Notes: a model not told the origin generated them from the letters alone. Counted from the first letter of the stretch, positions 25,883-34,453 are shown. The stretch is DNA of 34,679 nt from Bacteroidales bacterium (GCA_015060965.1 SUXN01000003.1:1-34679); one strand, 5' to 3'. Numbers and translations: made by a program.

Positions 25883-27307
25883 ATGATGAAGAAAATTATT
25901 TTTGCACTTCTTGTACTTGTAGCAACAAGTGCAAGCGCACAGAATGGTATCACCAATGACTTCCGTTTCGGTCAGGGTGAGGACAGTTTGAGATGTATCG
26001 AGACAATTACTATCGTAAATGTCAACCTTAACAACAAGGACTACGCTACAGCCTACACAGCTTGGAAGACTATCTTCAACGAGTTCCCCGTTGCACGTGT
26101 AGACACATACACCAATGGTGTCAAGCTCCTCAACGAGCTCATCAAGAAGGAGAGTGACCCCGCAAAGAAGAGTGAGTATGTTAAGGAACTCATGAATGTA
26201 TATGACCAGCAGATCAAGTACCTCGACAAGCTCCAGGAGATCACAAAGTCAAAATTGTCAGCAGGCAACATACTCGGAAAGAAGGCTTTGTCTTACATCC
26301 AGTATTACAACAACGCTCCGGTTGACACAATCTACTCTATGCTCGCCAAGTCAGTTGAGATGGAGAAGGGTCAGTCTGAGTATGCTGTAACAGAGCGTTT
26401 CATGAAGTATTCTGCTCTCAAGTACAAGCAGGACAAGAGCCACGGTGAGCAGATCATCGAGGACTACCTCAACGCTTCTATCTACATCGTAGAGGTACTT
26501 GACAAGTACCACGCAAGCATCGAACGCAGCGAGAAGAAGTATCAGGAGGAGGGCAACCCAAGGGATAGCCTCAATGCTATCGGCTATGGCAAGATGATTG
26601 ACGCATCACGTATCTCAAAGAGCAACATAGATGCTTACTTCATCAACAGTGGTGCAGCTTCTTGCGAGGACTTGAGCAAGATCTATGCTCCTACACTCGA
26701 GGCAAACAAAGACAATATCGAGTACCTGAACAAGGTCCTCTCTGTCATGAGTATGCTTAAGTGTACAAACGAGGACACATACCTCACTGCAGCGGAGTAC
26801 GCTCTTGCCATTGAGCCTACTGCCAAGGCTGCGATGGGTTGCGGTTACCGCTACTACAAGAAGGGCGAGATTGACAGAGCCCTCGAGTTCTTTGACCAGG
26901 CTATCGAGCTTGAGACATCTATCACAACAAAGGCAGAGCTCTGCTACAAGGTGGGTCTCATCCATTTCAGCTTGAACAACTACGGCAAAGCACGCGCTTA
27001 TGCAAACAAGGCACTCGGCTTCAACAACAAGTATGGCCAGCCACACATCCTTATCGCACAGTGCTACGGTGCTGCCAACAAATGGAGCGAGGATGACGTG
27101 ATGAACGCATGTACATACTACCTCTGCCTTGACCGTCTTGACCGTGCAAAGGCTGTTGACCCATCATCAAAGAGAGAGGCTGACAAACTCATCGCTATCT
27201 ACAGCAAGCACACTCCAAAGGTTGAGGACCTCTTCATGAGAGGTTACGAGGCCGGCAGAAGCGTAAAAATCGGCGGTTGGATAAATGAGACTACAAAGAT
27301 TCGCTAA
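25883..27307 (+). CDS. Exported tetratricopeptide-repeat protein
   Basis: A 474-residue protein with signal peptide MMKKIIFALLVLVATSASAQ (starts at 25883 or the next ATG). The mature part is helical. Clear TPR units lie in the C-terminal half: AMGCGYRYYKKGEIDRALEFFDQAIELE, KAELCYKVGLIHFSLNNYGKARAYANKALGFN and QPHILIAQCYGAANKWSEDDVMNACTYY. An N-terminal part carries a similar helical pattern (NKDYATAYTAWKTIFNEFP). TPR arrays usually bind partner proteins, and this one is predicted periplasmic. Its last 23 nt encode the first residues of LptC. The partner is unknown; the neighbouring barrel protein is a candidate by context only. Confidence 0.88.
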   Translation: MMKKIIFALLVLVATSASAQNGITNDFRFGQGEDSLRCIETITIVNVNLNNKDYATAYTAWKTIFNEFPVARVDTYTNGVKLLNELIKKESDPAKKSEYVKELMNVYDQQIKYLDKLQEITKSKLSAGNILGKKALSYIQYYNNAPVDTIYSMLAKSVEMEKGQSEYAVTERFMKYSALKYKQDKSHGEQIIEDYLNASIYIVEVLDKYHASIERSEKKYQEEGNPRDSLNAIGYGKMIDASRISKSNIDAYFINSGAASCEDLSKIYAPTLEANKDNIEYLNKVLSVMSMLKCTNEDTYLTAAEYALAIEPTAKAAMGCGYRYYKKGEIDRALEFFDQAIELETSITTKAELCYKVGLIHFSLNNYGKARAYANKALGFNNKYGQPHILIAQCYGAANKWSEDDVMNACTYYLCLDRLDRAKAVDPSSKREADKLIAIYSKHTPKVEDLFMRGYEAGRSVKIGGWINETTKIR

Positions 27308-27872
27308 AAAACTGATAGAACAGACAAGTACAACAACCGCCAATGTGGCGGTTGTTGTACTGATTTTCCTGACCTCGTGTCAGGAAAAACAGTTTAATGC
27401 CCCGGCAATAGAATGCCGCGACTCATTGGCGGTAATGAGCACTTACGGTGTAAGCACACTCATAAGCGATTCGGGGCGCATAAGCTACAAGATTGACGCA
27501 GAGGAGTGGTTCATCTTCGACAAGCGCCAACCGCCTTATTGGGCTTTCGAAAAAGGCGTATATCTGGAGAAATACGATCATGATCTCAACATTGAGGCAA
27601 CAATCAAATGCGATACCGCATATTATTACAGCGAACAGAAACTGTGGAAACTCATTGGTAACGTGGACATAAGGAACCCCAAAGACGAACGTTTCTTTAC
27701 AGATCTCATGTATTGGGATCAGGAAAAGGAGTTGATATACTCCGACGCATACATCAAGATTGAGCAGGAAGACCAGGTGACCGAAGGTATCGGCTTCTCT
27801 TCCAACCAAAGTATGACCGTTTGGGAAATCAAGAACACCAAGGGCATTTATGCAATAAAAGAAGAGGAATAA
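27285..27872 (+). CDS. lptC: LPS export protein LptC (lipoprotein form)
   Basis: LptC carries lipopolysaccharide across the periplasm between the LptBFG transporter and LptA. The 195-residue protein has an N-terminal signal whose hydrophobic core NVAVVVLIFLTSC ends in a lipobox cysteine (C32), so it is probably lipid-anchored; E. coli LptC has a membrane helix instead. The rest is the beta-jellyroll pattern of the LptC/OstA fold: GVSTLISDSGRISYKIDAEEWFIFD, WAFEKGVYLEKYDHDLNIEATIKCDTAYYYSEQKLWKLIGNVDIRN and the closing GIGFSSNQSMTVWEIKNTKGIY. The ATG at 27285 lies within the last codons of the TPR gene. Two strong hairpins overlie its signal codons (27327-27388). The next gene begins 2 nt after its stop. 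Confidence 0.9.
   Translation: MRLQRFAKKLIEQTSTTTANVAVVVLIFLTSCQEKQFNAPAIECRDSLAVMSTYGVSTLISDSGRISYKIDAEEWFIFDKRQPPYWAFEKGVYLEKYDHDLNIEATIKCDTAYYYSEQKLWKLIGNVDIRNPKDERFFTDLMYWDQEKELIYSDAYIKIEQEDQVTEGIGFSSNQSMTVWEIKNTKGIYAIKEEE
27327..27388 (+). promoter_or_regulatory. Two tandem hairpins inside the lptC signal codons
   Basis: The first is a perfect 16-bp stem (27327-27342 with 27346-27361, loop ATG). The second is a perfect 10-bp stem (TTTTCCTGAC at 27364-27373 with 27379-27388, loop CTCGT) that spans the lipobox Cys codon (27378-27380). They begin 19 nt after the stop codon of the TPR gene. They may act as an attenuator, an mRNA processing or stability element, or a translation brake for lptC. 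Confidence 0.7.
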
Positions 27873-27874
27873 AA

Positions 27875-29137
27875 ATGACAACAACCATACTTCTGCTTAT
27901 CGTAGTTATATTGTTCTCCGCACTCTTTTCGGGTATGGAGATTGCTTTTGTATCGTCAAACAAGCTCCTGCACGGCATCGACCGCAACGAAAGCTCGATG
28001 ACATCGAATGTAATCAACAAATACTACGAGAACAGCAACAATTTCATTTCCAGCCTGCTCGTCGGCAACAATATCGTGCTTGTCATATATGGTATACTTA
28101 TGGCAAAACTACTCAATGCGACAGTCCTTTCAGGACTTGCCGACAACGAGGGTGTACGCTTGTTCCTGGAAACACTGATTTCAACAATCGTAATCATTTT
28201 TACAGGAGAATTCGTACCAAAAGCGCTCTTCAGGATTGACCCCAACAGCGCACTCAAACGTTTTGCTCTATTTACATACCCGATATACATCATCCTGTAT
28301 CCATTTTCCAGGTTCACAACATTATGTTCATGTCTTATACTCCGTCTTTTCAACATAAAGATAAAGGACGAGGCAATGGATACCACATTCTCCAAAACCG
28401 AGCTGAACAACCTGATACAAAGCTCTTTAGACAACGCTGATGAAGAGCAGGAGATTGACAACGATGTACGTATATTCCAGAATGCACTCGATTTCTCCAG
28501 CATCAAGGTAAGAGACTGTTTTGTACCCCGCACTGAGATTGAAGCCGTTGAGATAAACACTCCTCTTGAGGAACTCAAATCGGCTTTCATAGAATCGGGA
28601 CACTCCAAGATTGTAGTCTACAAGGAAAACATAGACAACATCATCGGATACATACACTCATCGGAGCTTTTCCGACTAAACAAGAAATGGCAGCAGAAGA
28701 TTTGCAAGATGCCTTACGTTCCAGAAACACTATCGGCACAGAAACTGATGCGCACTCTCATGCAACAGAAGAAATCACTTGCAGTGGTAGTCGACGAATT
28801 CGGCGGCACATCGGGAATAATCTCGCTTGAGGACCTTCTGGAGGAGATTATCGGAGAGATCGAGGACGAGCACGACAATCAGAACCTTGTTGCCAAATCC
28901 ATCGGCAACAACGAGTATATCCTGTCAGGACGACTTGAAATTGAACGCATAAACGAGATGTTCGGAATAGACCTTCCCGAATCGGACGAATATCAGACAC
29001 TCGGTGGCCTGATACTGGTTCACCACAAGCGTTTCCCGCAAATGAACGAGACAATAACCGTTGGGAAATTCAGGATTAGAGCTATCAAATTAAGAAGCAC
29101 AAAGATTGAATTGGTTAAATTGACAGTCACAAATTAA
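27875..29137 (+). CDS. CNNM/CorC-type membrane protein with CBS domains
   Basis: A 420-residue inner-membrane protein of the CNNM/CorC (HlyC) group, linked to magnesium or divalent-cation transport. I start at ATG 27875, two bases after the lptC stop, because MTTTILLLIVVILFSALFSGMEIAFVSS is the standard DUF21 beginning; the frame is open upstream but only as a shadow of lptC. Domains in order: DUF21 with four membrane segments (about 1-160), including SSLLVGNNIVLVIYG and TGEFVPKALF; two CBS motifs (about 195-315, with VRDCFVPRTEIEAVEI and KSLAVVVDEFGGTSGIISLEDLLEEIIGEIEDEHD); and a C-terminal CorC_HlyC domain (about 335-420, GRLEIERINEMFGIDLPES..YQTLGG). It completes the coaX operon. Confidence 0.93.
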   Translation: MTTTILLLIVVILFSALFSGMEIAFVSSNKLLHGIDRNESSMTSNVINKYYENSNNFISSLLVGNNIVLVIYGILMAKLLNATVLSGLADNEGVRLFLETLISTIVIIFTGEFVPKALFRIDPNSALKRFALFTYPIYIILYPFSRFTTLCSCLILRLFNIKIKDEAMDTTFSKTELNNLIQSSLDNADEEQEIDNDVRIFQNALDFSSIKVRDCFVPRTEIEAVEINTPLEELKSAFIESGHSKIVVYKENIDNIIGYIHSSELFRLNKKWQQKICKMPYVPETLSAQKLMRTLMQQKKSLAVVVDEFGGTSGIISLEDLLEEIIGEIEDEHDNQNLVAKSIGNNEYILSGRLEIERINEMFGIDLPESDEYQTLGGLILVHHKRFPQMNETITVGKFRIRAIKLRSTKIELVKLTVTN

Positions 29138-29198
29138 CAATTCAAGAAAATCGTTTCAACATTTTTGCGGGACATCCGGAACTGCGCAAAGATAAGAT

Positions 29199-29239
29199 GG
29201 GCAAAATAATGCGGTTAATGCACTGTTTTGCCCTTTTTT
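29199..29239 (+). terminator. Intrinsic terminator after the coaX operon
   Basis: A 14-bp stem with one mismatch and one G-T pair (29199-29212 with 29220-29233), 7-nt loop, followed by six T. It lies 61 nt past the CNNM stop and ahead of the PpiD promoter. Confidence 0.85.
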
Positions 29240-29287
29240 ATTGCAAGTTTTTTAGGTATTTATAATAATAAATCCAAAGCATTTTAC

Positions 29288-29295
29288 TAACTTTG
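29288..29295 (+). promoter_or_regulatory. -7 box of the PpiD-like gene promoter
   Basis: TAACTTTG is an exact match to TAnnTTTG, 49 nt before the start codon and just after a terminator. A TTG at the ideal -33 position is missing. Confidence 0.6.
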
Positions 29296-29344
29296 CGACG
29301 TTTAATGCGAAAAAATTAAAAAACAAAAAAACAATATTTAATTT

Positions 29345-31534
29345 ATGGCTACACTACAAAATCTACGAAACAAAGGACCACTTTTGGTTATCTTTGTAGG
29401 TATTGCTTTGTTTGCATTCATTGCAGGCGACGCAGTAAAGCTTTTTGATTCACACTCAGTAGACACATCAGTCGGTTCTGTAGGCGAAAAGGAACTTGAT
29501 GCAATGGAGTACCAGCAGATCTACAACGAGTTCGATTGTTTCTGCAGAGTATCAGGCTTTGACGTGCCTGAGGAGAACAGAAAGGCTGTCATTTGGGAAC
29601 TTGCATCTAACAGCGCCCTTTACAATCAGTACGCAGAGGAACTCGGCATCACAATTACAGCCGAGGAGATGAACCACGTTCTGGCAAACGGCAAGAGCAT
29701 GTTCATCAGACAGACCGTTTCTCCACAGAACCCACTCAACTCAAGTGCAAACTTCAACATGGATTTCCTTGCACAGTTGACACAGGCATATGAGGAGCAG
29801 AAGGCAGCCGGCATGGTTGACCAGAATGTCGCAACATTCTACAACTGCTGGAAGTATATGGAGAGAGAGGTTACACTTGAGATTCTTCGCAACAAGATCA
29901 ACGCATTGGTTGCAAACAGCACAATTGCAAACCCGGCTGTTGCACAGAAGAATTTCGACCTCAACAACAACGTTTACACCCTTAACGTAGCTCTTTACCC
30001 CTACAACAGAATGAACGGTGACAGCATTGCTGTAAGTGACGAGGAAATTGCAAACTACTACAAGGAGAACAAGGAATTCAGTCCTATCTTCAAGAACGCC
30101 GAGGAGACACGTGACATCAAGTACGTGGTTACAAGAGTTGTTCCAAGCAGCACTGACCTTGAGAATCTCAAGAACGATATGATTTCATATGCTGACACAT
30201 TGAAGGCCGGCTATGACAACTATCAGAAGCTTGTACGTTTCTCACGCAGCATGGTACCCCACACCAACATCCTCCTCACAAAGGAGCTCATCGACGCTTC
30301 TGCAGCAAAGTATGTTGACACACTCGAGGTAAATGAGGTTTATGGTCCGGTAGACAACACTATCAACAACGGTAATAAGCAGATCAACACATACGATGTA
30401 TACATGAACATCGAGAAGGCATTGGTTCCTGACACACTCCTGGTTCGCGCCATCACAATCGATGCTTCAGTAGGTGATTTGGAGGCAAAGGCCGACAGCC
30501 TTGCAAACCTGCTCAACGGTGGTGCTGATTTCAAGGCAGTTGCAAGCAACTATCAGGCAACATTCGATTCATTGACAATCTGCACTTCAAACGCAAATGA
30601 TGTTATCGGTCTCTTCGATGATATCGACAGCCAGAAGGACATCTACAATGCACCTGTAGGCCAGTACCTTGTGACAGATCTTTCTGTACAGAGCTTCAAC
30701 GGCAAGATGATTTTTCAGGTAATCGAGAAGAAGGGCGAGGTTGCAGCATACAACACACTCGTTCTCCGTCGCGAGAAGGTATTCAGCAATGAGACATACA
30801 ACCAGGAGTACGACAAGTTCTGCAAGTTCGTAGGTTCATGCAAGAACCTCGCAGAGCTTGAGGAAAAGGCAAAGCAGGAGGGTACATACTTCGTTCTCCC
30901 CGAGAAGCAGGTTACAACAGGTGCTGCAAGCATCGCACGCGTTCCGAAGACCGGTGAGTTCATCGACTGGATATACAACGAGGCAACAAAACTCGGCCAG
31001 ATTTCAGACATCAGGAAGTGTGGCGAGGACGACTGCTTCATGGCTATCGCACTCGAGAATATCAACGAGAAGGGTGACAAGGCTCTTGAGACAGAGATCT
31101 ACAACGGACTCACACTCAAGGACTACATCAAGTCAGAGCTTCAGGGCGAAAAGGTTATCGCTCAGGCTATTGCAGAGATGGACGGCAAGAAGGTAAACGA
31201 CCTCAAGAACAACAGCAAGGTATCTACATACAATGTAGACAAAGTTGAGTTCAAGAAGCCAACAAACATCTCTCCTACAATGCAGGACGAGACAGTCATC
31301 GGCGCTGTTGCAGCAAAGATGAACGTTGGCGAGACAAGCGCTCCTTTCAAGGGCACAAACGGTGTATATGTAATCGAGGTTACAGCAAAGAATGCCAAGA
31401 ACGGTACATTCAATGCAACAGCCGAGAAGAACAGCATCGAGTCACAGCTCAACCCCAACTACTCAATGGGCGCACTTGAGAACACACTCAACAAGCTCTA
31501 TCCAAAGGAGAACAGAGCTTACATACACTTCTGA
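29345..31534 (+). CDS. PpiD-like periplasmic folding factor (SurA_N/parvulin)
   Basis: A 729-residue inner-membrane-anchored folding helper of the PpiD type. It begins MATLQNLRNKGPLLVIFVGIALFAFIAGDAVKLF with one membrane helix (about 11-30), then a SurA-type helical chaperone region (about 45-235, with GITITAEEMNHVLANG). A parvulin-like domain lies around 365-463 (LLVRAITIDASVGDLEAKADSLANLLNGGADFKAVASNY..GQYLVTDL). The isomerase core is weak: the family's RHIL start reads RAIT and its SDDPGSA..GGDLGW segment is not recognisable, so peptidyl-prolyl isomerase activity is doubtful. The length and order match PpiD-like proteins of Bacteroidota. It is expected to help outer-membrane proteins leave the Sec translocon. 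Confidence 0.9.
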   Translation: MATLQNLRNKGPLLVIFVGIALFAFIAGDAVKLFDSHSVDTSVGSVGEKELDAMEYQQIYNEFDCFCRVSGFDVPEENRKAVIWELASNSALYNQYAEELGITITAEEMNHVLANGKSMFIRQTVSPQNPLNSSANFNMDFLAQLTQAYEEQKAAGMVDQNVATFYNCWKYMEREVTLEILRNKINALVANSTIANPAVAQKNFDLNNNVYTLNVALYPYNRMNGDSIAVSDEEIANYYKENKEFSPIFKNAEETRDIKYVVTRVVPSSTDLENLKNDMISYADTLKAGYDNYQKLVRFSRSMVPHTNILLTKELIDASAAKYVDTLEVNEVYGPVDNTINNGNKQINTYDVYMNIEKALVPDTLLVRAITIDASVGDLEAKADSLANLLNGGADFKAVASNYQATFDSLTICTSNANDVIGLFDDIDSQKDIYNAPVGQYLVTDLSVQSFNGKMIFQVIEKKGEVAAYNTLVLRREKVFSNETYNQEYDKFCKFVGSCKNLAELEEKAKQEGTYFVLPEKQVTTGAASIARVPKTGEFIDWIYNEATKLGQISDIRKCGEDDCFMAIALENINEKGDKALETEIYNGLTLKDYIKSELQGEKVIAQAIAEMDGKKVNDLKNNSKVSTYNVDKVEFKKPTNISPTMQDETVIGAVAAKMNVGETSAPFKGTNGVYVIEVTAKNAKNGTFNATAEKNSIESQLNPNYSMGALENTLNKLYPKENRAYIHF

Positions 31535-31554
31535 TCACAGACAGTGAATAACGA

Positions 31555-31591
31555 AACAGCAGGCAACTTTTTTAAAAAGTTGCCTGCTGTT
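31555..31591 (+). terminator. Terminator after the PpiD-like gene
   Basis: A perfect 16-bp stem (31555-31570 with 31576-31591) encloses a 5-nt loop and starts 20 nt after the stop. The base of the stem is followed by an AT-rich stretch rather than a strict T-run. Confidence 0.85.
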
Positions 31592-31618
31592 CCTATTATA
31601 TATAAGGAAATATCAGCT

Positions 31619-31626
31619 TATTTTTG
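31619..31626 (+). promoter_or_regulatory. Candidate -7 box of the ECF sigma operon
   Basis: TATTTTTG matches TAnnTTTG 65 nt before the sigma-factor start; the -33 element is not clear. ECF operons often also have a promoter read by their own sigma factor, which I cannot identify here. Confidence 0.35.
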
Positions 31627-31691
31627 AAAAAATTGGAAAAAGCTGTTATATTTCCGATGTTTTCACGTTTACATGGTAGAGGACACAAAAG

Positions 31692-32195
31692 ATGAGCGAC
31701 AAGATACTGACAAACACCTTCACGGCACTGCGGAAGAAATTCCTCCGCATAGCGATGCACATCCTCCCCGACGAGGACGATGCAGCCGATGCCCTGCAGG
31801 ATGCTTTCTGCCGATTGTGGCCTCGGCGCGGCAACATAAACAGCAGCGCCGAGGCCGAAGCACTCACCACAACCACCCTGCGCAACATCTGCATTGACAA
31901 CGTACGCAAGCGGAAGATAGAGACAGTCCCCATTGACGAAGAACACGACCGTTGCGAAGAGAGCAACCAGAATGTACAGGAAGAGAGATACAAACAGGTA
32001 AAGAAGATTATCGAAAGCGAACTTACCCCACTGCAGAAAGAAATTATAGAACTTAAAGAGATTGAGGGCTACACCATAGAAGAGATAGCTGAGAGACTGT
32101 CGACCACTGAGAACGCTGTGAGGATGAACCTGTCACGTGCCCGCAAGAAGATAAGAGAGTGTTACAGAAAGGAGGCTGAGCATGAAAACCGATAA
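31692..32195 (+). CDS. ECF-type RNA polymerase sigma factor
   Basis: A 167-residue sigma-70 family factor of the extracytoplasmic-function group. Region 2 is visible as FTALRKKFLRIAMHILPDEDDAADALQDAFCRLWPR (about 10-47) and ...TTTTLRNICIDNVRKRK, region 4 as ELTPLQKEIIELKEIEGYTIEEIAERLSTTENAVRMNLSRARKKIRECYRK (about 110-162). Regions 1 and 3 are absent, as expected. Its last codons overlap the start of the next gene by 14 nt, which encodes a one-helix membrane protein read as its anti-sigma factor. It follows a terminator and so heads its own operon, which probably responds to a surface or envelope cue. Confidence 0.93.
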   Translation: MSDKILTNTFTALRKKFLRIAMHILPDEDDAADALQDAFCRLWPRRGNINSSAEAEALTTTTLRNICIDNVRKRKIETVPIDEEHDRCEESNQNVQEERYKQVKKIIESELTPLQKEIIELKEIEGYTIEEIAERLSTTENAVRMNLSRARKKIRECYRKEAEHENR

Positions 32196-32667
32196 AAAGA
32201 ACAATATTGCCAAATGGCTGCATATTGCAGAGAAATATTTCGACGCAACAGCAACCGCAGAAGAAGAGAAGGCATTAGCCTCCTTCCTTGCCACCGAGGA
32301 GAGCGACACACCTGAATTCGACGAGATCAAGGCTGTGATGGGATATCTTTATACTGCACGCGCTGTAGAGAAAAGGGATAACGCTCCGAATAAGGAAACA
32401 GACAGAAGATTCATCACACGCTGGATGACTGCGGCCGCAATGGTTGCCATCGTTGCAGGCATAGGTTTTACCGGCAACAGACTTTTCACCGGTACCAAAA
32501 GCGAAACAGGAGAACTTTACATTGCTAATATCAACGGTACAATTTACACCGACAAGGAACTTGTACTTGACAAGATGCACAGGACCATGGCAATGATAGG
32601 CAACACCACCCGAGGCAATTCCGTAGAAGAGCAAATGGGCTCAATGTTCAACATACCAAACGATTGA
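32182..32667 (+). CDS. Probable membrane anti-sigma factor
   Basis: A 161-residue protein with one predicted membrane helix (about 82-98, MTAAAMVAIVAGIGFTG). The cytoplasmic N-terminal part (KWLHIAEKYFDATATAEEEKALASFLATEES) has the helical, acidic pattern of anti-sigma domains that hold an ECF factor. The periplasmic part (about 100-161, SETGELYIANINGTIYTDKELVLDKMHRTMAMIGN) is short. The 14-nt overlap with the sigma gene supports the pairing. It lacks the long FecR-type periplasmic domain seen in SusC-linked systems. The assignment is from context and topology. Confidence 0.75.
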   Translation: MKTDKKNNIAKWLHIAEKYFDATATAEEEKALASFLATEESDTPEFDEIKAVMGYLYTARAVEKRDNAPNKETDRRFITRWMTAAAMVAIVAGIGFTGNRLFTGTKSETGELYIANINGTIYTDKELVLDKMHRTMAMIGNTTRGNSVEEQMGSMFNIPND

Positions 32668-32676
32668 AACAAAGAA

Positions 32677-33111
32677 ATGAAACAACTGATAATCACCATA
32701 ATTGCATGCATCTTTGCATTTGCTGCTGAAGCGCAGAGCGTGGAGGCGTCGCACATCTTCAAAGGCAGAAGCATGAAGCACCAGGAGAGCACATGCACCG
32801 AGGGGAACAGCCTCAAGCCATACAAGCTTACACTCTTCAGCACTGCCACCACACAGGACCGCAGGCATTTCAGATACATTGAAGAGGTCATCGAGGGCAA
32901 CGAGGATAAAGCCATAGACAAAGAGTGCGGTTACATCAACGGCAGGCTCTACTACGGCTTTTACCAGTTCAAACCCAACAAAAAGGGCAGATACAGGTAT
33001 ATATTCTACCGTAACAGTTCCTTGCGCGAAGATGAACCATGCGAGGTAACGGTAGTTTACATGGAGGGATACCCCACCCTTGCCGAACTGAAAAAAATGT
33101 TCCAGAAATGA
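32677..33111 (+). CDS. Small secreted protein in the sigma operon
   Basis: A 144-residue protein with signal peptide MKQLIITIIACIFAFAAEAQ. The mature 124 residues are basic and aromatic, with strands ending LYYGFYQFKPNKKGRYRYIFYRNSSL. Two cysteines (CTEG and KECGYINGR) could pair, and a third occurs near EPCEVTV. I do not recognise the family with certainty. It starts 9 nt after the anti-sigma stop and precedes an outer-membrane protein, so it is probably a periplasmic or surface part of the same envelope-response unit. Confidence 0.78.
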   Translation: MKQLIITIIACIFAFAAEAQSVEASHIFKGRSMKHQESTCTEGNSLKPYKLTLFSTATTQDRRHFRYIEEVIEGNEDKAIDKECGYINGRLYYGFYQFKPNKKGRYRYIFYRNSSLREDEPCEVTVVYMEGYPTLAELKKMFQK

Positions 33112-33163
33112 AAAGAGTTGCGACTTACTGATATTGGGATAACAAACAAAAACAGAATATACC

Positions 33164-34312
33164 ATGAAAAGATTTCTATTTGCGATGATTATGCTTGCCG
33201 GAGCTGTTTCCGTCCAGGCGCAGACAGAGAAAAGCGACATCAACACTCTTGCCAAGCAGTATGCCAAGAACAACGGTAACGCCTCACTTGAGATTGTTGA
33301 CCCACAGAGAGTTATGATAACCGAGTGCAGAGAAGGCTTTGTAATCGAGGCCAAAGGCAAGCATGACGGACAAGTGTACAACATTAAGATTACACACTTT
33401 ACAAACGGGTCGTCAGAGACCAATACGACACAGACAGGAAGAGTGGATTACAACCTTGAGAAAGGCGCTCTCTTTGAGGATGCCGACAGGATTGTACTGA
33501 CAAAATCGCCACAGAAAAGCAGCGTTCTTGTCCTTAAAGAAGGAGTCGACGGCTACAAGCTATCAATAGAACAGAAAAGCGATACAAAAGAGAACCGGAC
33601 AATTTATCAGCAGACAAGCTCCAGCTGGGACTTCAACATTCCGTTCAAGAATGCAAGTAAAGAGAAGAGGAGCATATACAGGCCACAGTCACGTTTCTCA
33701 TTCAATCTGCTGAGCGACCTTGAGTTCGGTATGGGACTCGTATCGGCACATTCACAGGCACCGGGCATGGATGTGGAGTTCGGAAATGCAGGATGGGAGT
33801 TCATTCTGAACAACATTTTCAATTGGGAGTACAGGCCTTTCAACAGGACATTCGTCTCTTTAGGGTTCGGTGTCGACTGGCGCAACTACCGTATGAAGGG
33901 AGACCGCAGGTTCCTCAAGGAAGACAACAAACTGACCGTTGCCCCCTACCCCGACGGTGCAGATATCAACTTTTCACGCGTCAAGGTATTCTCGATGACG
34001 CTTGAACTGATGCTACGTCAGGGCTTGAGCAGACATGTTGCAATAGAGGCCGGCCCTATCGTGAATTTCAACACCCACGCATCGATAAAGACAAGATACA
34101 CCATAGGCAGCGGCAAGGAGAAAGAGGGCTTCAAGGAGACAAGCAGCAACATACACCAGAAGCCGGTAACCGTTGATTTCAAGGCAGGCCTCATCATCAA
34201 TCCTATTGAATTCTATTTCAAATACTCCCCCACGAATACACTGGATACGGACTACGGCCCTGAGTTCAAGTCTATGTCGGCAGGTATAATAATAGGACTA
34301 TCAAATTATTGA
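33164..34312 (+). CDS. Outer-membrane beta-barrel protein in the sigma operon
   Basis: A 382-residue protein with signal peptide MKRFLFAMIMLAGAVSVQA. The N-terminal 150 residues are soluble-looking (SLEIVDPQRVMITECREGFVIEAKGK..VYNIKITHFTNGSSETNT). From about 170 on there are amphipathic strands of a small barrel: SRFSFNLLSDLEFGMGLVSAH, WEFILNNIFNWEYRPFNRTFVSLGFGVDWRNYRM, VFSMTLELMLRQGLSRHVAIEAGPIVNFN, and a last strand MSAGIIIGLSNY. It resembles PorT-like outer-membrane barrels with a front domain. The 52-nt gap and following terminator make it the last gene of the ECF operon and a likely target or sensor of that system. Confidence 0.8.
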   Translation: MKRFLFAMIMLAGAVSVQAQTEKSDINTLAKQYAKNNGNASLEIVDPQRVMITECREGFVIEAKGKHDGQVYNIKITHFTNGSSETNTTQTGRVDYNLEKGALFEDADRIVLTKSPQKSSVLVLKEGVDGYKLSIEQKSDTKENRTIYQQTSSSWDFNIPFKNASKEKRSIYRPQSRFSFNLLSDLEFGMGLVSAHSQAPGMDVEFGNAGWEFILNNIFNWEYRPFNRTFVSLGFGVDWRNYRMKGDRRFLKEDNKLTVAPYPDGADINFSRVKVFSMTLELMLRQGLSRHVAIEAGPIVNFNTHASIKTRYTIGSGKEKEGFKETSSNIHQKPVTVDFKAGLIINPIEFYFKYSPTNTLDTDYGPEFKSMSAGIIIGLSNY

Positions 34313-34322
34313 GTATTCAGGA

Positions 34323-34350
34323 GTGATTGCGGTCTTTTGACCGCAATCAC
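34323..34350 (+). terminator. Terminator of the ECF sigma operon
   Basis: A perfect 12-bp stem (34323-34334 with 34339-34350) with a TTTT loop begins 10 nt after the last stop codon and is followed by CATTTTAATA. Confidence 0.85.
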
Positions 34351-34453
34351 CATTTTAATAGGTGTAATGATTATAGAAAAACCGGTTACATTGAGCCAAA
34401 TCAAATCCCTCAACTTTTTACGTTGAGCCATAACATGCCCATCATACAAACAA

